Shown here piece by piece: positions 10,016-58,735 of a stretch of 64,000 nt of DNA. This DNA comes from Paragorgia papillata (lineage: Eukaryota; Cnidaria; Anthozoa; Scleralcyonacea; Coralliidae). Each line of letters opens with the position of its first letter. Position 1 is the stretch's first letter. The stretch lies in NCBI GenBank assembly GCA_035771165.1, contig JAWNZC010000234.1, positions 2,641,001-2,705,000 on the forward strand, read 5' to 3'. Under the pieces are notes generated by a model. That model had not been told where the DNA came from. It searched no databases and worked only from the letters and a program-made list of their open reading frames with translations. The position numbers and the translations under genes are program-made.

Positions 10016-10660
10016 GTCATAATGCTTCTTCTAATCAGACAGTGTCTGGCTAGTATGTGTTAAGGCTAGTATCTGGTGCCCCAAAACCAGACAGCTTGGC
10101 AGCTAAGGGATTGCAGCAAGTGGCTGCAATTGACCTTACAAAATATGTTGGAGCCTCGGCTGTCCATGTTGGATTCACTGTACAACAGTGATTCATAGGC
10201 ATGCTGATGAGCTCTAAGATGGAGCAAAACAGTCCTAAAAAGTTGTCTCCAATAATGATAAAAAAAATACAAAAGCACAAGTCCTTAAAAAATCATAAAA
10301 TGTTGTACAAAAAACACAAGTTAAAACTGTAAGATTTTGCTAAATAGTCTTGCCAGAATGCAGGAAATGCCATTTCAAGGAACCAAATTTTTAAAATTTT
10401 CCGGGGGGGCATGCCCCCGGACCCCCTAGAAATAATATTTCCGGGTTTTGACGTACTCTGAAAAATTCCTGGATCCGCCCCTGGCATGCACTATAACATT
10501 AACATGCATCATACTTGCATATGGCAGTATAGTGTCATACATCGAACTCAATCTACGTTCACACGTGGTTCAAACCATCTGAGTTCCAGTAGCTTCAAGT
10601 CTCGTTTGAAACCCTGGAAATGTTTCTAAATAGCTGAACACCCAAATACAGTACTAACTT
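10016..10660. other. Repeat remnants between hAT and LRRC9 exon
   Basis: Up to about 10110 this completes the tandem-repeat unit split by the hAT element. At about 10400-10490 a G/C-rich stretch (cgggggggcatgcccccgg) followed by 'cctggatccgcccctg' looks like the end of another, degraded hAT-type element. No coding signal is accepted here. Confidence 0.5.
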
Positions 10661-10668
10661 TGACTTAC

Positions 10669-46637
<35,969 letters not shown>

Positions 46638-46735
46638 TGTCAAGTTACATTGCTTGTCCACAATAAAGATCATCCATCTTTCGGACATCCGTAACCACAA
46701 CAAGACGCCATATTGGATTTGAATTTTTTTTCGGT
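46638..46735 (-). promoter_or_regulatory. LRRC9 5' leader with upstream ORF and YY1-like motif
   Basis: Upstream of the start codon, the minus strand carries CAATATGGCGTC, matching the core of the YY1/initiator motif (AATATGGCG) seen at many animal promoters. The ATG inside that motif (46711) opens a 13-codon upstream ORF ending at 46670. Placement as a transcription start is inferred from motif and position only. Confidence 0.45.
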
Positions 46736-46784
46736 AATCTCACAGGTAACCCAAGACACAAAATATCCTGGACACTTTCGTATA

Positions 46785-47300
46785 GAAGCTAAGGCTGTAT
46801 TTGGGCTAAATATAATTTTGTTTGTTTGTTCTTTTTTAAAATTGGGGGGGGCGGCAAGTAAAGCCTTTTTAGACCTTCTGTGGGAAGGAGAAGGCTGTAT
46901 TTGGGCTAAATATAATTTTGTTTTATTTTAAAAAAAAATCGGGTAAAATAATGTACGGGGGTCGAACTTTTGAATTAGGGTCAAAAAATGTCAAATAAAG
47001 CCTTTTTAGACCTTCTATGGCAAGGAGAAGGCTGTATTTGGGCTACATATATATTTTTTTGTTTTGTTTTTTAAAACGGGAGGGGAGGGGGGGGGGGATG
47101 TAAATGGGTTAGTTAGCCTTTACACTTTTTGACCGATTTTGGCCATTTCTCGAACTTTTGAATTAGGGTAAAAAAATGTCAAGTAAAGCCTTCTTAGACA
47201 TTCTGTGAGAAGGAGAAGGCTGTATTTGGCTAAATATAATTTTTTTTGTTTTTTCAAAAAAATCTGGGGGGAAAATGTAAAGGGGTTAGTTAGCCTTTAC
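46785..47300 (+). repeat. Irregular tandem repeat upstream of LRRC9
   Basis: Four copies of 'aaggctgtatttgggctaaa' plus 'tataatttt' start near 46791, 46891, 47028 and 47216, separated by G-rich or poly-T stretches and 'gcctttttagaccttctgtg'. Confidence 0.8.
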
Positions 47301-48050
47301 TTCCTCTTATGCTGTTGACCAAATGTCATGAATTACAAAGAGTTAGTGGTTAGTGAGTTGAAAATTAAAAGTTTCTAAAACGCAACATGCACAGCACTTA
47401 AATGACCTTTTAAAAGTTATTAAATTAAAACTTGCATATGAGTTGTATCGAAAAACGAAAGGTCGCACTGGAGAATAAAATCAGTAGATTTGAGTTGCGT
47501 GCTGGCAACTTGTTTTTCAGCATGTTCCTATATGCGCATCGTTTGTTTTCGATTGTTTCGTAAAAATTTGGGCAACTTGCGAGATTTTAAAGCTTTCACC
47601 AACGCCGAGGAACACAGAACGCACCCAAGAGACGCCATCACATGAACAATTATAATGCATCGCGCGAATTATTTTTTTTAATGCTATCAAAATCCACGTG
47701 ACTAGAACAAGGTTTTGACTTCCCATGCGCAGACGCTTATACGGATTGCTCCAGCTGAAATCACCTACCTACCTGAAATACAAGCGCCTGCATGCAGGCT
47801 AACCGCAATGCAATGGGCCGTTTCAACCTGGTTAGGAGGGCCGAGTTTTTATTGCGATTACATGAGCAATTTCAACCCAGGCTGAAACCAAAATTTTAAT
47901 CACTAACGCGTAGAAATTCGAAGAATTTTTGTTTTGCGGCTGCGTAATGAACGGCCAACACCGTTAACGTTCGCACGCTTAGTTCAGCCCGAGCTGAAAA
48001 TTTTGAGCGATTAAATGGGCGATTTCAGCCTGGTTTACTGGGTTTCAGCC

Positions 48051-48870
48051 CAGTGGCGTAACTTTGGGCTAGGGTACCCCTGGCCCAAACTGAAAAGGGC
48101 CCCGGCCCCGGGGGACCTACGGTGCGAAGCCCCCAAATTGAATTTCACATGCCCCAGAAGTGCATTTTAGGCGATTTCTGCGAGGAATTTTCAAAAAAAT
48201 AAATCGGTATAACAAGAGAAAATTCATTATAAACGTTCGTTGGATTATAAGAATATTTATCAACCCGTTCATACCCGCAGGTGAAGCCGTCATATATCAA
48301 GAATAGTCACTGACGAAAATACTGTAATCACGTAACTACACCGTTGAAACTCACCTTACAATATAAACGTAACACAGATTTATTTACAAACAAAACAAAA
48401 CAAAACAAACTAACCTGGCTTTACACTACTGCATTAAAAGCAAAAATAAGACCTTTTTTTATGATTTGGTAAACACAAAAATGGTTAGACTAACTGCTAT
48501 ACCTGAGATAACACTTCAACTTTATAGTTTATTTCCCGCCGTTTGACAGAGAAAACTTCACGATGGACTGGGCATGCGGAGAAACTGTAATTTGACCGTG
48601 AGCAAAAGGCCTGGGACAAGCAGCAGAATAGAAATCCATTTTCGTACCTTTATTAACCTGTTGCAACGTTCTGAATTTTTATGAAACTGTTTGAAACTTC
48701 ATACCAATATTTAAATGATGGAAAACTATATCCAGTTCAACGACGACTGACGATTTCCCAATAAATACGTGGAAATGACGGAATGTTGGAATCCCCATAA
48801 AGGACATCCGTCATCCTGGCTCAGGGGCCCCCCTGTGACAGGGGGAGGGCCTATAGGAGTTACGCCACTG
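48051..48870. mobile_element. Non-autonomous hAT-type element, 820 bp
   Basis: Ends CAGTGGCGTAACT and AGTTACGCCACTG, with subterminal ggccc-rich sequence. The flanking 8-mers (tttcagcc / cttcggcc) match at 6 of 8 positions. It is inserted in a sequence that has 'catgtaatcg' and 'gcccgggctga' motifs of the MITE type. No coding capacity. Confidence 0.7.
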
Positions 48871-49785
48871 CTTCGGCCCGGGCTGAAATTTTGTCCATGT
48901 AATCGCTACGGATTTAATAAGAAGACCGGGCAGAAAATCTCCATGTAATCGGTCCCTTAGACCTCACGGTTTATACACGATACCCAATTGCTTTTTGTAA
49001 CGGATTGCCCGGTCTAATCCGATATGAAAAAACATACAGTAGCCCCTCCTCAATTGCTCCCCATGCAATCCCCTACGCTTTTCTTTAGCACGCCACGCGA
49101 AGAGGAAACAGATGCCTGCTGAGGAAGCTGGCTAATGAAAACCATCCCGTTTTCTAGTTACACTATACCGGTTGGCAATCTACAATAAAAAAACGCGCGT
49201 TTCTCGCGTGTGTTTGGCGAAAAAGACGTGTTTTTTTTGTTTTTTTTAATTCGTGGCTGAAAAGTCTTAATTTCGCAACTAAACGGCAAATCAGCAACGA
49301 TGTGAAAGAGAAATGTGAGAAAAGTTATGTCCATAAAGTAGTGCCTACAGTCGAAACACAATGGAGTCAGAAAATAGACATTATGGACGACTTGCATCAA
49401 GCTTTAATTAATTTTAAATGTATTTGGAAAAGCTGTTACTATGGAAAAGAAAAGTGGTGGAATTTAAATATTCAGAATGGAACATACCGGATTCAGTCGG
49501 TTAGACGGCAACTGGAACGTGTCGGATTAATTTTGAGTCGCCTTCAAAGCGGAGTCTCGTGCAACCAGAACTGGCCTAACCGGTACCGTGTAACTGTGGC
49601 CTAAATTTAAAATAGGCCCGCTTTTTGCAAAGTTTGTTGGGATTAAGTTGCGAAGTTCATTGTAATAATGGTTGTCGATATTATGCAATGAAATTGCAAG
49701 CTTTAAATTAAAGCTCATTTTCATTGGATACCTTGTTGACAACGTAAGCCTGATTCCCATTAAGATCGTCTTGATCGCCTGAATT

Positions 49786-50492
49786 CATCCAACACGACGG
49801 GCATCAATGATACTGAAAACGCTCACGTTAAACGTGCCTTCATTCGACTTCTCAGGTTTTATTTCAGTTACTATCAAATTTTTCACCATATAACAGACAT
49901 CAATAATCACTCAAATCGTATGTTTTTTGTTTTTCCATTCGGGAAAATGACATCACATATTTGGCATCACATATTTGGCATCACATATTTGGCATCACAT
50001 ATTTGTTTTAATATTTTTGCATGTTTGATGACTGCCTCAAAAACAGCTTGTTATGTGGACTCTAAAACCAAAAAGAAAATTGAAATATCTTTATTCAATA
50101 AGATGTTATAACGTTTTGAAATTTGAATTTTCGCCATTTTGTTTCTAAAAAATAGCTCAAAATGGCTGAAAATTCAAATTTCAAAACGTTATAATTTTTG
50201 ATTGAATGAAGATAATTCAATTTTTTCTTCGGTTTTAGAGCTCATATAAGATGCTTTTTTTTTGAAGCAGAAATATGCAAAAATATTAAAACAAAATTTT
50301 CGCCCCAAACATGTGACGTCACTTTCCCGCGAAAAATACAAAAAATGGAAAAACAAAAAACATACGATTTGAAGGATTATGGATGTCTGTTATGGTGCAA
50401 AATTTGAGAATAACTGAAATAAAACCTGAGAAGTTGAATGAAGGCACGTTTAACATGAGCGTTTTCAGCATCATTTATGCCCGTCGTGAATC
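49786..50492. repeat. Fold-back element, 705 bp
   Basis: Ends cacgacgggcat and atgcccgtcgtg. Arms of over 140 bp pair (cgtatgttttttgtttttcc against its complement), and an inner hairpin is centred near 50140. Four tandem copies of 'cacatatttggcat' lie at 49951-50003. Confidence 0.85.
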
Positions 50493-50775
50493 AGATTGAG
50501 CGAGTCGAGATCTCTCTCGTCTGATTGGCCGGAGAAAGCCTCGATCTGCGCGACAAAGACTATCTTATGGAAACCAAGCTGTATTCCCAAGTTCGAAATA
50601 AACTTCACAATTTCCCGACTTCGCAACACAGCGGTAAAGTAATTTGAAATAATACGTTGTAAGAGGAGAATCTTTTCTGTCGTGTAAGAAGCGTTCAAAA
50701 CTGATTTCTACTTATTATATCTAAATATATATTTTATCTACATTGATATATTTCTCAACTCACACATGGACTTAA

Positions 50776-52271
50776 GGTGGCTCCCTACGGTAATTTCAAT
50801 TGGGGACTGGTGACTAGAAATAGTATCGCTACGCATGCGTAAATAGCGATCTTGTCGTCGATTCGAAATTCTATGACCGCGTCGACATAGATGTTAGACT
50901 TGTAGACGTTTTCTTCGGTGAATTTTGCTAAAATTTTGTAAATAAGTAGTTTATAAAAAGTTCTAAAGTATACTTAATTTAAAAAAATTTTCATAAGACA
51001 GAACGTTTTTAAATCGATAATTTTTATAGCGAAAAATCTGCCCATACAACTCTCTCTGATTTTGTGCATGGATATTCTCCACAACAGTATCTATCATCCC
51101 AGCAATTTTTAAAAAAATTCACCGAAGCAAACTGAAGACATGCCGCTTCAATTATGCAATATTTGAAAATATACCAAAGTTCCAACGTCATTATTACCAT
51201 GGTAACAGCAAATAATTTTACTTTTTGATAGATATTATATATCTGCCATAGTTCTGCTATAGTAAGGTCTACTTAGTATTTATCTAACAAATTTTTAAAC
51301 TTGTGAATAATTAACAGTTATACCATGAGCTCGAGTTGTATATGAGCTCATAGCCAACGAGGCGCTTCGCCGAGTTGGCTATTAGTTCGTATACAACGAG
51401 AGCGAATGGTATAACTGTTTTATTATATAGCCAAGCACTGTACAAGAGACAAAATTACAGCGAAATGTTTGAAACAACAAACTTCCGGCATAGGCAACTA
51501 ATACTTCCGCCATGCGTAATGATGCATTCACATAGAGTTTCTCGTTGAGCTGTTCGGTAAACAGCATCGAAATGTTGTATAAATGTTGCTCGAGAGGCAA
51601 AAAATGTGTTAAGCAGATCAACAAAAAAGATTAAAAGGTACCTTTATGAAGTCAAAAAGGTGGGTCAGTTGTAGTAGCGTTGCTGTCGTGAAAAAGGTTT
51701 TGATTTCATGCAAAAATGAAACTGAAACACCTTCGGCAGTGAGACTAAATTACTTAGTTGGTTGTTTTTGAAAAAGAACATGCTTTTTACTACTCCAAAT
51801 GCTTATCTAAATAAAAAAAAAGTCTCTTTACTGGTAATCTCCTACGAAATGTGTGTTGTAAGCTTGATTTTAACCGCGAGTTTCTTTGTTTGGCAACAAA
51901 TTAATATCAACCCGTTAATTTAGTCGGGTTTTTGAAGTAAAAAGACGTAATTTTTAGGTGAATTTTACCATTTAACATGCTAAATTGTGTATCTGTTAAT
52001 GTATTTTTACACAATGTTGTTTTTTTATACATTGGTTTGAGGGTGTTGATGTTTTTCTGTATAAAAATCCGTTAATTTCAACTCTTCGGCAGTTTAAAAA
52101 AACATGCCGCCATCTTGTTTTTCCTCTACTAGTAGGATATGAGCTGATAGCCTGGTAGTAGGGAACCAATCAGATTACGAAAAAGCTCATATCCAATAGC
52201 ATGCTATATAATAACATTAGATAACGAGCGTATGAAATAGCACGTATTTATTGAAACTATAGGGAGCCACC
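50776..52271. mobile_element. 1.5-kb element with TTAA target, GGTGGCTCCCTA ends
   Basis: Ends GGTGGCTCCCTA and TAGGGAGCCACC, flanked by TTAA (50772-50775, 52272-52275). A second element with TTATTATATAGC / GCTATATAATAA ends (about 51419-52215) is nested in it. A lone 'ggagccaccttaaa' end also occurs at 37895. No transposase is visible. Confidence 0.8.
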
Positions 52272-52451
52272 TTAAATGAGTTCGCTGACTGTATATATGA
52301 GCTACACAATAATGCTAAAAGAAAGAGATTTTGAGTGGTACGCCAGAAAGAAAATGTTTGAACACTGGCAAGCAAATTTTGCATTGATTACTGTAAATAT
52401 GGCGGATTCAACGTATTTGTAGCATACCTAATTTCCTAATTATAATTTTTA

Positions 52452-52730
<279 letters not shown>

Positions 52731-53576
52731 GAAGTTTCACTTTGCATAAATAATCATTTTGCTGAGATAGGTCCAAAATTAGCTACATGTCAAGAGAGAG
52801 CAACAAAATTATTTACAGATTATATAAAACCAGTTGACTCTTCCTTTTCATTAGTAAGACAGTTTGTGCCTAAACAAACTGCAATAATAATGTACAAGTC
52901 TTTAATCCAACCGCTTTTTTATTATTGTGACATTGTTTGGGATAATATGCCTTTAACAACAGGTGAGAGATTGCAAAAATTACAAAATTGTGCTGCTCGT
53001 GTTATTACCTGTCAAAGTTATGAAGTCAGATCCAATGACATCCTTCAACAATTAGGATGGAAAACATTGTCTGAGAGGCGATATATTCACAAGGCTAACA
53101 TGATGTTTAAAATATTCCATGGTAACGCACCTAGGTATTTGATGGAGTATTTTACTAAGTCTACTGTGAATAATGCATATGATCTGAGAAATAGTGATAA
53201 CTGTTTAGTTCTTCCGAAACCACGAACCGAATACCTTAAGAAGAGTGTTCAGTACGCGGGCGCTAAATTATGGAATAATCTCCCACCTAATATCAGATCA
53301 CAAAATAATTTTAGTACTTTTAAACGAGAAATAATCGATAATTATTTGTAAATACCCGTTTTATTTTATGAATATCGATCCTTCAAAATGTAATATTATA
53401 TACGTAATCGTATTGTATAGTTCCAATTTTAATGTTTTTAGCTAGTGTAGTTTTTAATGTAATTAATTATGTAATTTTTTCGCGTACTTAGTAATTTTTA
53501 GAGATCTCGGCTTTCATGTAAAGCAGTTTTTTATAACTGATGATTCCCCGAGAAGAAATAAAGATTCATCATCATC
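52731..53576 (+). pseudogene. LINE-C: internally deleted copy of the LINE-A family
   Basis: Starts within the endonuclease/RT linker (NNHFAEIGPKLATCQERATK) and passes in frame straight to the C-terminal region (RQFVPKQTAIIMYKSLIQPL, CDIVWDNMP). The RT catalytic region is absent. It ends LPKPRTEYLKKSVQYAGAKL with WNNLPPNIR and stops at 53351. The 3' region has 'cggcttt', 'tgtaaagcagtttttt' and 'aactgatga' as in LINE-A, ends in (TCA)n, and is followed by (CTGT)n. Confidence 0.85.
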
Positions 53577-53586
53577 ATCATCATCA

Positions 53587-53668
<82 letters not shown>

Positions 53669-53925
53669 CGTCCGTCCGTTCGTTCGTTCGTTCGTTCGTT
53701 CGTTCGTTCGTTCGTTCGTTCGTTCGTTCGTTTGTTTGTTTGTTTGTTTGTTTGTTTGTTTGTTTGTTTGTTTGTTTGTTTGTTTGTTTGTTTGTTTGTT
53801 TGTTTGTTTGTTTGTTTGTTTGTTTGTTTGTTTGTTTGTTTGTTTGTTTGTCTATCTGTTTATCTCCAGGATATCTCAAAAAGTTAATTTTGGTTGAATT
53901 TAGTCAAAATGCACATGTGTGGATT
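53577..53925 (+). repeat. Second mobile microsatellite, 3' half
   Basis: (TCTG)n to 53660, (TCCG), (TTCG)n to 53730, (TTTG)n to 53848, then the unique flank atctccaggatatctcaaaa. The unit changes stepwise along the tract. Confidence 0.8.
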
Positions 53926-53926
53926 A

Positions 53927-54030
53927 GCCTAGTTTCTAGGCCTTTCGTTCTCGCCATGAGCTTGACCGCGTAGTCGGTTGGGTCCGTTCGGATCACTTCC
54001 AAAACGCGTTAACCGAGGAAGGCCTAGAGA
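53927..54030. repeat. Small inverted repeat
   Basis: 'gcctagtttctaggcctttc' at 53928 pairs with 'gaaggcctagagactaggct' at 54018. Confidence 0.7.
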
Positions 54031-54080
54031 CTAGGCTAAATGCAGTGGACTCTCTATATACCTGGAAGGCAATAAAAAGG

Positions 54081-54421
54081 TACGTGAGGCAAAATTAAAA
54101 ATGGCGAACATGGGGAATTTTTGGATGTCAGTTCCAGGCCCCTACGCGGTCATCTTGGATGTCAGTGTTAGTCATTTTAGAAACAAAATAAGAACATTTA
54201 TTTCGAATTTCTATGAGTCGTGGGTCAACATACGCAGCTCCCTTTCCTCCGTGTAAAGCAAATGAAATCGAAAGTAAACACAAAAGGAATACAACACTGC
54301 TCGCGTGCAAGAGCGTGTACGTTTGGGGCGCTGTGGTTCGGCCGCTGACATCCAAGATGACCGCGTAGGGGCCTGAAACTGACGTCCAAAAATTCCCCAT
54401 GTCCGCCATTTTTTGCCTCAC
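54081..54421. repeat. Fold-back element
   Basis: 'catggggaatttttggatgt' near 54109 pairs with 'acgtccaaaaattccccatg' near 54382, and 'cccctacgcggtcatcttgg' with its complement. Arms about 90 bp. Confidence 0.85.
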
Positions 54422-54532
54422 TTTTTCGTCCAGTGATTAACTGGAGTCATCCTTCTATACACAGAGTTCACTGGCGACATGTGGTTAATAAAAGTCTGAC
54501 CGCAAGATTCTCCGTGTAGAAGAAATGCTTGA

Positions 54533-54692
54533 TTGCGGCATGTATGAATAAAATGCTTGATTGCACTCGTACCAAAATAATGCAAAAATATTCGCATAAA
54601 ATAAGGATAATGATATCTTATTTTATGCGAATATTTTTGCATAATTGTGGTACGAGTGCAATCATGCATTTTATTCATACATGCCGCATGTG
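54533..54692. repeat. Near-perfect palindrome
   Basis: Arms of about 75 bp ('gcggcatgtatgaataaaat' at 54535, complement ending 54689) around 'aaggataatgatatctt'. Non-coding. Confidence 0.85.
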
Positions 54693-54859
54693 TTGGTCTC
54701 GTGAGCTAGCCTGGTTAGCGGGATGGCTAGCTCGTTTTATTTTTAAATAGCTCTAATAACCCGCTAGCGATACCCTGCGAGCAGAGCCTTCTTTTCGCAT
54801 TGCGCATGCATGTCAGTTGCTTGGTTACTATCTCGAACCCAGTCCCAATCAGATCAGAA

Positions 54860-55160
54860 AAGAAAACGAGAACCAGTTAAACGGGTCTTAAACGGGTTAC
54901 TTCGTCCTAAATTTTGGACGAAGCCAATCTCGTTCCCAGAACCCACGTTCCCCTTACACAGTGGGCGGGAAACGAGAGGCTCTGGGATAATCTGTTCACG
55001 CCATCACAGGATTCTTGTTATCCCGAAGAAGAGTTATATAGAGTTCACTGTGTTCATCAGCCAATGAAATATCGGTGTGAAACGGATTATCCCAGAGTCT
55101 CTCGTTTCTCGGGTGGGGAACGTGGGCTCTGGAAACGAGATTGGGACGAAGCCAAACACG
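54860..55160. repeat. Inverted repeat
   Basis: 'acgaagccaatctcgttccc' near 54917 pairs with 'gaaacgagattgggacgaag' near 55131, and 'gaaacgagaggctctgggat' with 'atcccagagtctctcgtttc'. Confidence 0.75.
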
Positions 55161-55654
55161 ATATACAGCAGAGCCTACTTTTCTTCCTCTCTCTCTCAGC
55201 GAAGAAATAAGGAAAAGGAGGCTCTGCTCGCAAGGTAGCTGGCAGAGGTATATGCAGTCTCTGAGTGACCTCTAGTTTGATATGTTTCTTAAGCCCCAAA
55301 TGCTCATAAAAAGTTCGCTGATTCTATAAGCCATATAGTAAGCTACACAAATTATTGCTGAAAAAGAGAGATTTTGAGTGGTACGCCAAAATGTATACCT
55401 GCCTTTATAATAATATTTTTAAAGTTTTTTGTTGATTCTGTAGTATAACCCTAAATACAGAAGATTACCGTAGAACTCGTCTCTTTTATTAACCACAATA
55501 TAACATACACTCGCCTAGCTCTCTGCCTTCGACTCTCATAATAACCCACACATGCCATCTCCTATTACTAATCAATTATGCCGATGAGTTGTCTCTTATT
55601 ACTGGATTACCTATTAATTGTCAACATATGATTTATATTACATTATCCCCCTCC

Positions 55655-56953
55655 TTAAAGGAGAGCGTCCTCGCTCTCTAATTCGTCTAAATTGTACTCC
55701 TGATATCTATCTGGCTGCCGACGACAACGGGTAGATAGTCGCAGTAGGGTGGGCCCTTCTTGTGGTAACACCTGCATCCCCACGGGCATCTCTTGATGAT
55801 GTACTATTTGCTCATCGGGAAGTACATTTTCTCTATGGTTCTGCTCCATCGGATGGTCAATAAGCGGACATTCTTCGACTCTTGGTTTTCCTTTGACCAA
55901 CTTGAGGCGATTGCGGTGCACCACTTTGGTTTTACCTTTCCCGGATTCCGGCTTGATGTGGTAGTTTACATTACCAAGTCGACTGAGTATCACGTAGCGC
56001 CCCGCCCAGTGCAGGTGGAACTTTCGGCTTAATCCCTTTGGAACCGCTTGGTTATTGAGCCATAAGCGATCCCCTTGCTCAAACGAACTACTTTGGTTGA
56101 CTTTGTTGCGGTCATCATACCCCTTCTTCTGCCTCCTTTGTGTCTCGTTTATGTTGGTTGCAATGCCGTTGTGGACGTCTTTCAAGGTCTTTTCCAGCTC
56201 GTCGCAATAATTTGAAATGAACTGTTCTTTTGCTTCCAACGGAGTGCTCACGAGCACTATTGGTGTAGTGGCCTCGCGGCCGTAAACTGCTTTGAAGGGC
56301 GACACTCCTGATGAGGAATGTGCACTGTTCCGGTACGCAAACAAAGCCAGTGGTAAGTGAACATCCCAATCACTATGGTCCTTGTTGACGTAGGCCGTGA
56401 GGATTCCTTTGAGGGTGCGGTTTAACCTCTCCACCTGTCCATCAGTTTGAGGATGGTACGGCGAAGTTCTCAGCTTATTCACACCCAAAAGATGAAACAC
56501 TCGTTTCATAAGATCCGCCTCGAAATTCCTTCCTTGGTCAGTTAGGAGTTTATTTGGGACTCCATGACGAGTGACTACTTCATCAACAAAAGCTTTAGCA
56601 ACCGTTTCGGCTCGCTGATTGGCCATCGGCACCGCCTCTACCCACTTGGTAAAGTGATCGGACATGACCAAGATGTACTGGTTCCCGCGTGCAGTCATCG
56701 GGAGTGGGCCTAGAACATCCATGGCCCATAGTTCCATAGGCTGTCCAACGTTGATACTCTTCATAGGCCCCCTTTGTGATTGGATGGGTGTTTTACGGCG
56801 GTTGCACTGTTCACACTCGGCTATCCACAGCTGCATTTCTGGCGCCATCCCTGGCCAGTAATATCGTTGTTGTAAGCGTTCCAAGCAACGGTTGACTCCC
56901 ATGTGCCCTGAACTTGGATCATTGTGCGAAAGCTTTAAAAGTTCTGGCCGCAT
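55655..56953 (-). pseudogene. Gypsy integrase
   Basis: 432 residues open. HHCC zinc-binding domain (HMGVNRCLERLQQRYYWPGM and CEQCNRRK), catalytic core with ELWAMDVLGPLP, KLLTDQGRNFEADLM and YHPQTDGQVERLNRTL, then a C-terminal domain with GDRLWLNNQAVPKGLSRKFH and VVHRNRLKLVKGK. The frame is separated from RNase H by stops near 57088. It would insert element DNA. Confidence 0.88.
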
Positions 56954-57088
56954 CTTTTGAGGTACGACTAAAACTAGCCGGTTCGCTGGGTACTCTCATC
57001 CATACGACGGTATAGAACGCCCTCTACCATCTCGAACTGTGGCCACAGCTGCCTGTAGCGCCGCAGCTCCCCATTCTCCTTCTAATCT

Positions 57089-58550
57089 CTAATCTGGCGG
57101 CTCTCCAGTGGCTTGGGTAAGGTTCTGCATTATCAAGGAAATGGTTGGATCAGCCTGCTGTGTTGTGCGGATCTCCTTTCTTGACCACGATGAGCACACT
57201 TCAGTGACTCCTACCCCAACCGCCAGTGTCTCATCAGGACGCTGCTCTACTTCCTGAGAAGGTGCCGTTCGGGAAAACCTCGAAAGGGTGTGCGTTGAAT
57301 GTTGTCGACCTGGACGATACTTAATCTCGAACTCGTATTCTTGTAAAGCAAGTACCCACCCGGCTAGCCGACCTTTCGGTTCTTTCAATTCTTGCAGCCA
57401 AGTCAAACTTCGATGATCCGTCACTACACCAAATGCTTTACCGAGCAAGTATGGTCTCCAATGATTAACCGTCCATACAATGGCTAGACATTCCTTCTCC
57501 GTGGTTGAGTAGTTTCTTTCTGCTGGTGTACGCAATCACGTGCTCATGCTCTCCTTTGTGTTGGGACAAGACAGCTCCGAGGCCTGAATTGCTGGCGTCC
57601 GTGTAAACTGTGAAAGGTACGGAGAAGTTTGGTAAGGACAATATTGGTGCTGAAAACAGACGACTCTTGAGCTCTTCGAACGCGCTGTCGGCTGAAGGTG
57701 TCCAGCAGAATTCGCGTTGGCCACCTTTGGCCAGGTCGTGGAGTGGTGCAGCTATGTCGGAAAAGTTCTTGATAAACCTCCTATAATACGACGCCATACC
57801 CACAAACCCCCGAACATCGCCGAGAGAGGATGGAGTCACAAAGTCGCGCACAGCCTCGACTTTCGATGGATCAGGTTCGGGTCCTCGCACAGATACGATG
57901 TGGCCAAGGAATTTGACCGACTCTTGAGGGAATTGGCACTTGTCTCGCTTGATCTTCAACCCTGCTGCCCGAATACGCCGAAGGACTTCTTCTAAAATGC
58001 ATTGATGTTCCTCCCACGTCTCCAAAAAGATAATAATATCGTCAAGGAATACCAGACATCCTTTAATTCCTTTCAGTAGCGTCCCCATCATGCGCTGGAA
58101 TGTGGCAGGAGCGTTAGTTAAGCCGAAATGCATAACTGTGAATGCATAGTGGTCTACACCAACCGAAAAGGCTGTCTTCTCCATGTCCTCCTCTTTCAGG
58201 TGTACTTGCCAATACCCGGAAGCAAGGTCCAGGGTACTAAAGTAGCGTGCGCCGCCTAGCTGGTCTAGGATTTCCTCAATACGAGGCATAGGATGAGCGT
58301 CTTTCTTTGTCACCGAGTTTACCCGACGGAAGTCAACGCAAAATCGATAGTTGCCATCTTTCTTTGGAGCCAGTAGTATTGGTGAAGACCAGGGACTGTT
58401 ACTGGGTCGAATAAGACCTCTCTCCAGCATGTCGGTCACTTGTTTGTTCACGACAGTATTGAGGTGGACTGGGGTCCTATATGGCCGTTGTTTCACCGGG
58501 CGGCTGTCTCCTGTGTCAATACAGTGTTCTGCTCGCGTAGTTCGACCCAA
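57089..58550 (-). pseudogene. Gypsy reverse transcriptase and RNase H (frameshift between)
   Basis: RT from TPVHLNTVVNKQVTDMLERG through APKKDGNYRFCVDFRRVN, FSTLDLASGYWQV and the catalytic CLVFLDDIIIF (FLDD rather than YVDD/YLDD). RNase H begins PFTVYTDASNSGLGAVLSQH. A frame change between about 57520 and 57535 separates it from [20 protein letters not shown] and the DHRSLTWLQ motif. The tail HTLSRF resembles the usual DALSR. Confidence 0.88.
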
Positions 58551-58735
58551 TGGGTCGTTCGGCCCGTTTACAAAAACATCGGAGTAACTTTAAACGCTTA
58601 GTTTATTTACAGTTGGTTAGGTTGTTTCGATGATCAATGTTACTTCTCCCGTCGCCCAGGATAACTTCGAATTTGCTAGGTCGACCAGCATTTTCCCTGA
58701 TTTCAAAAGGTCAGCACCCAAAATACAGGTGTCCC

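Noticed and set aside
47517..47726. 69-residue minus-strand frame near 47.6 kb
   Set aside because: No motif, no splice context and no composition signal to distinguish it from a chance frame.
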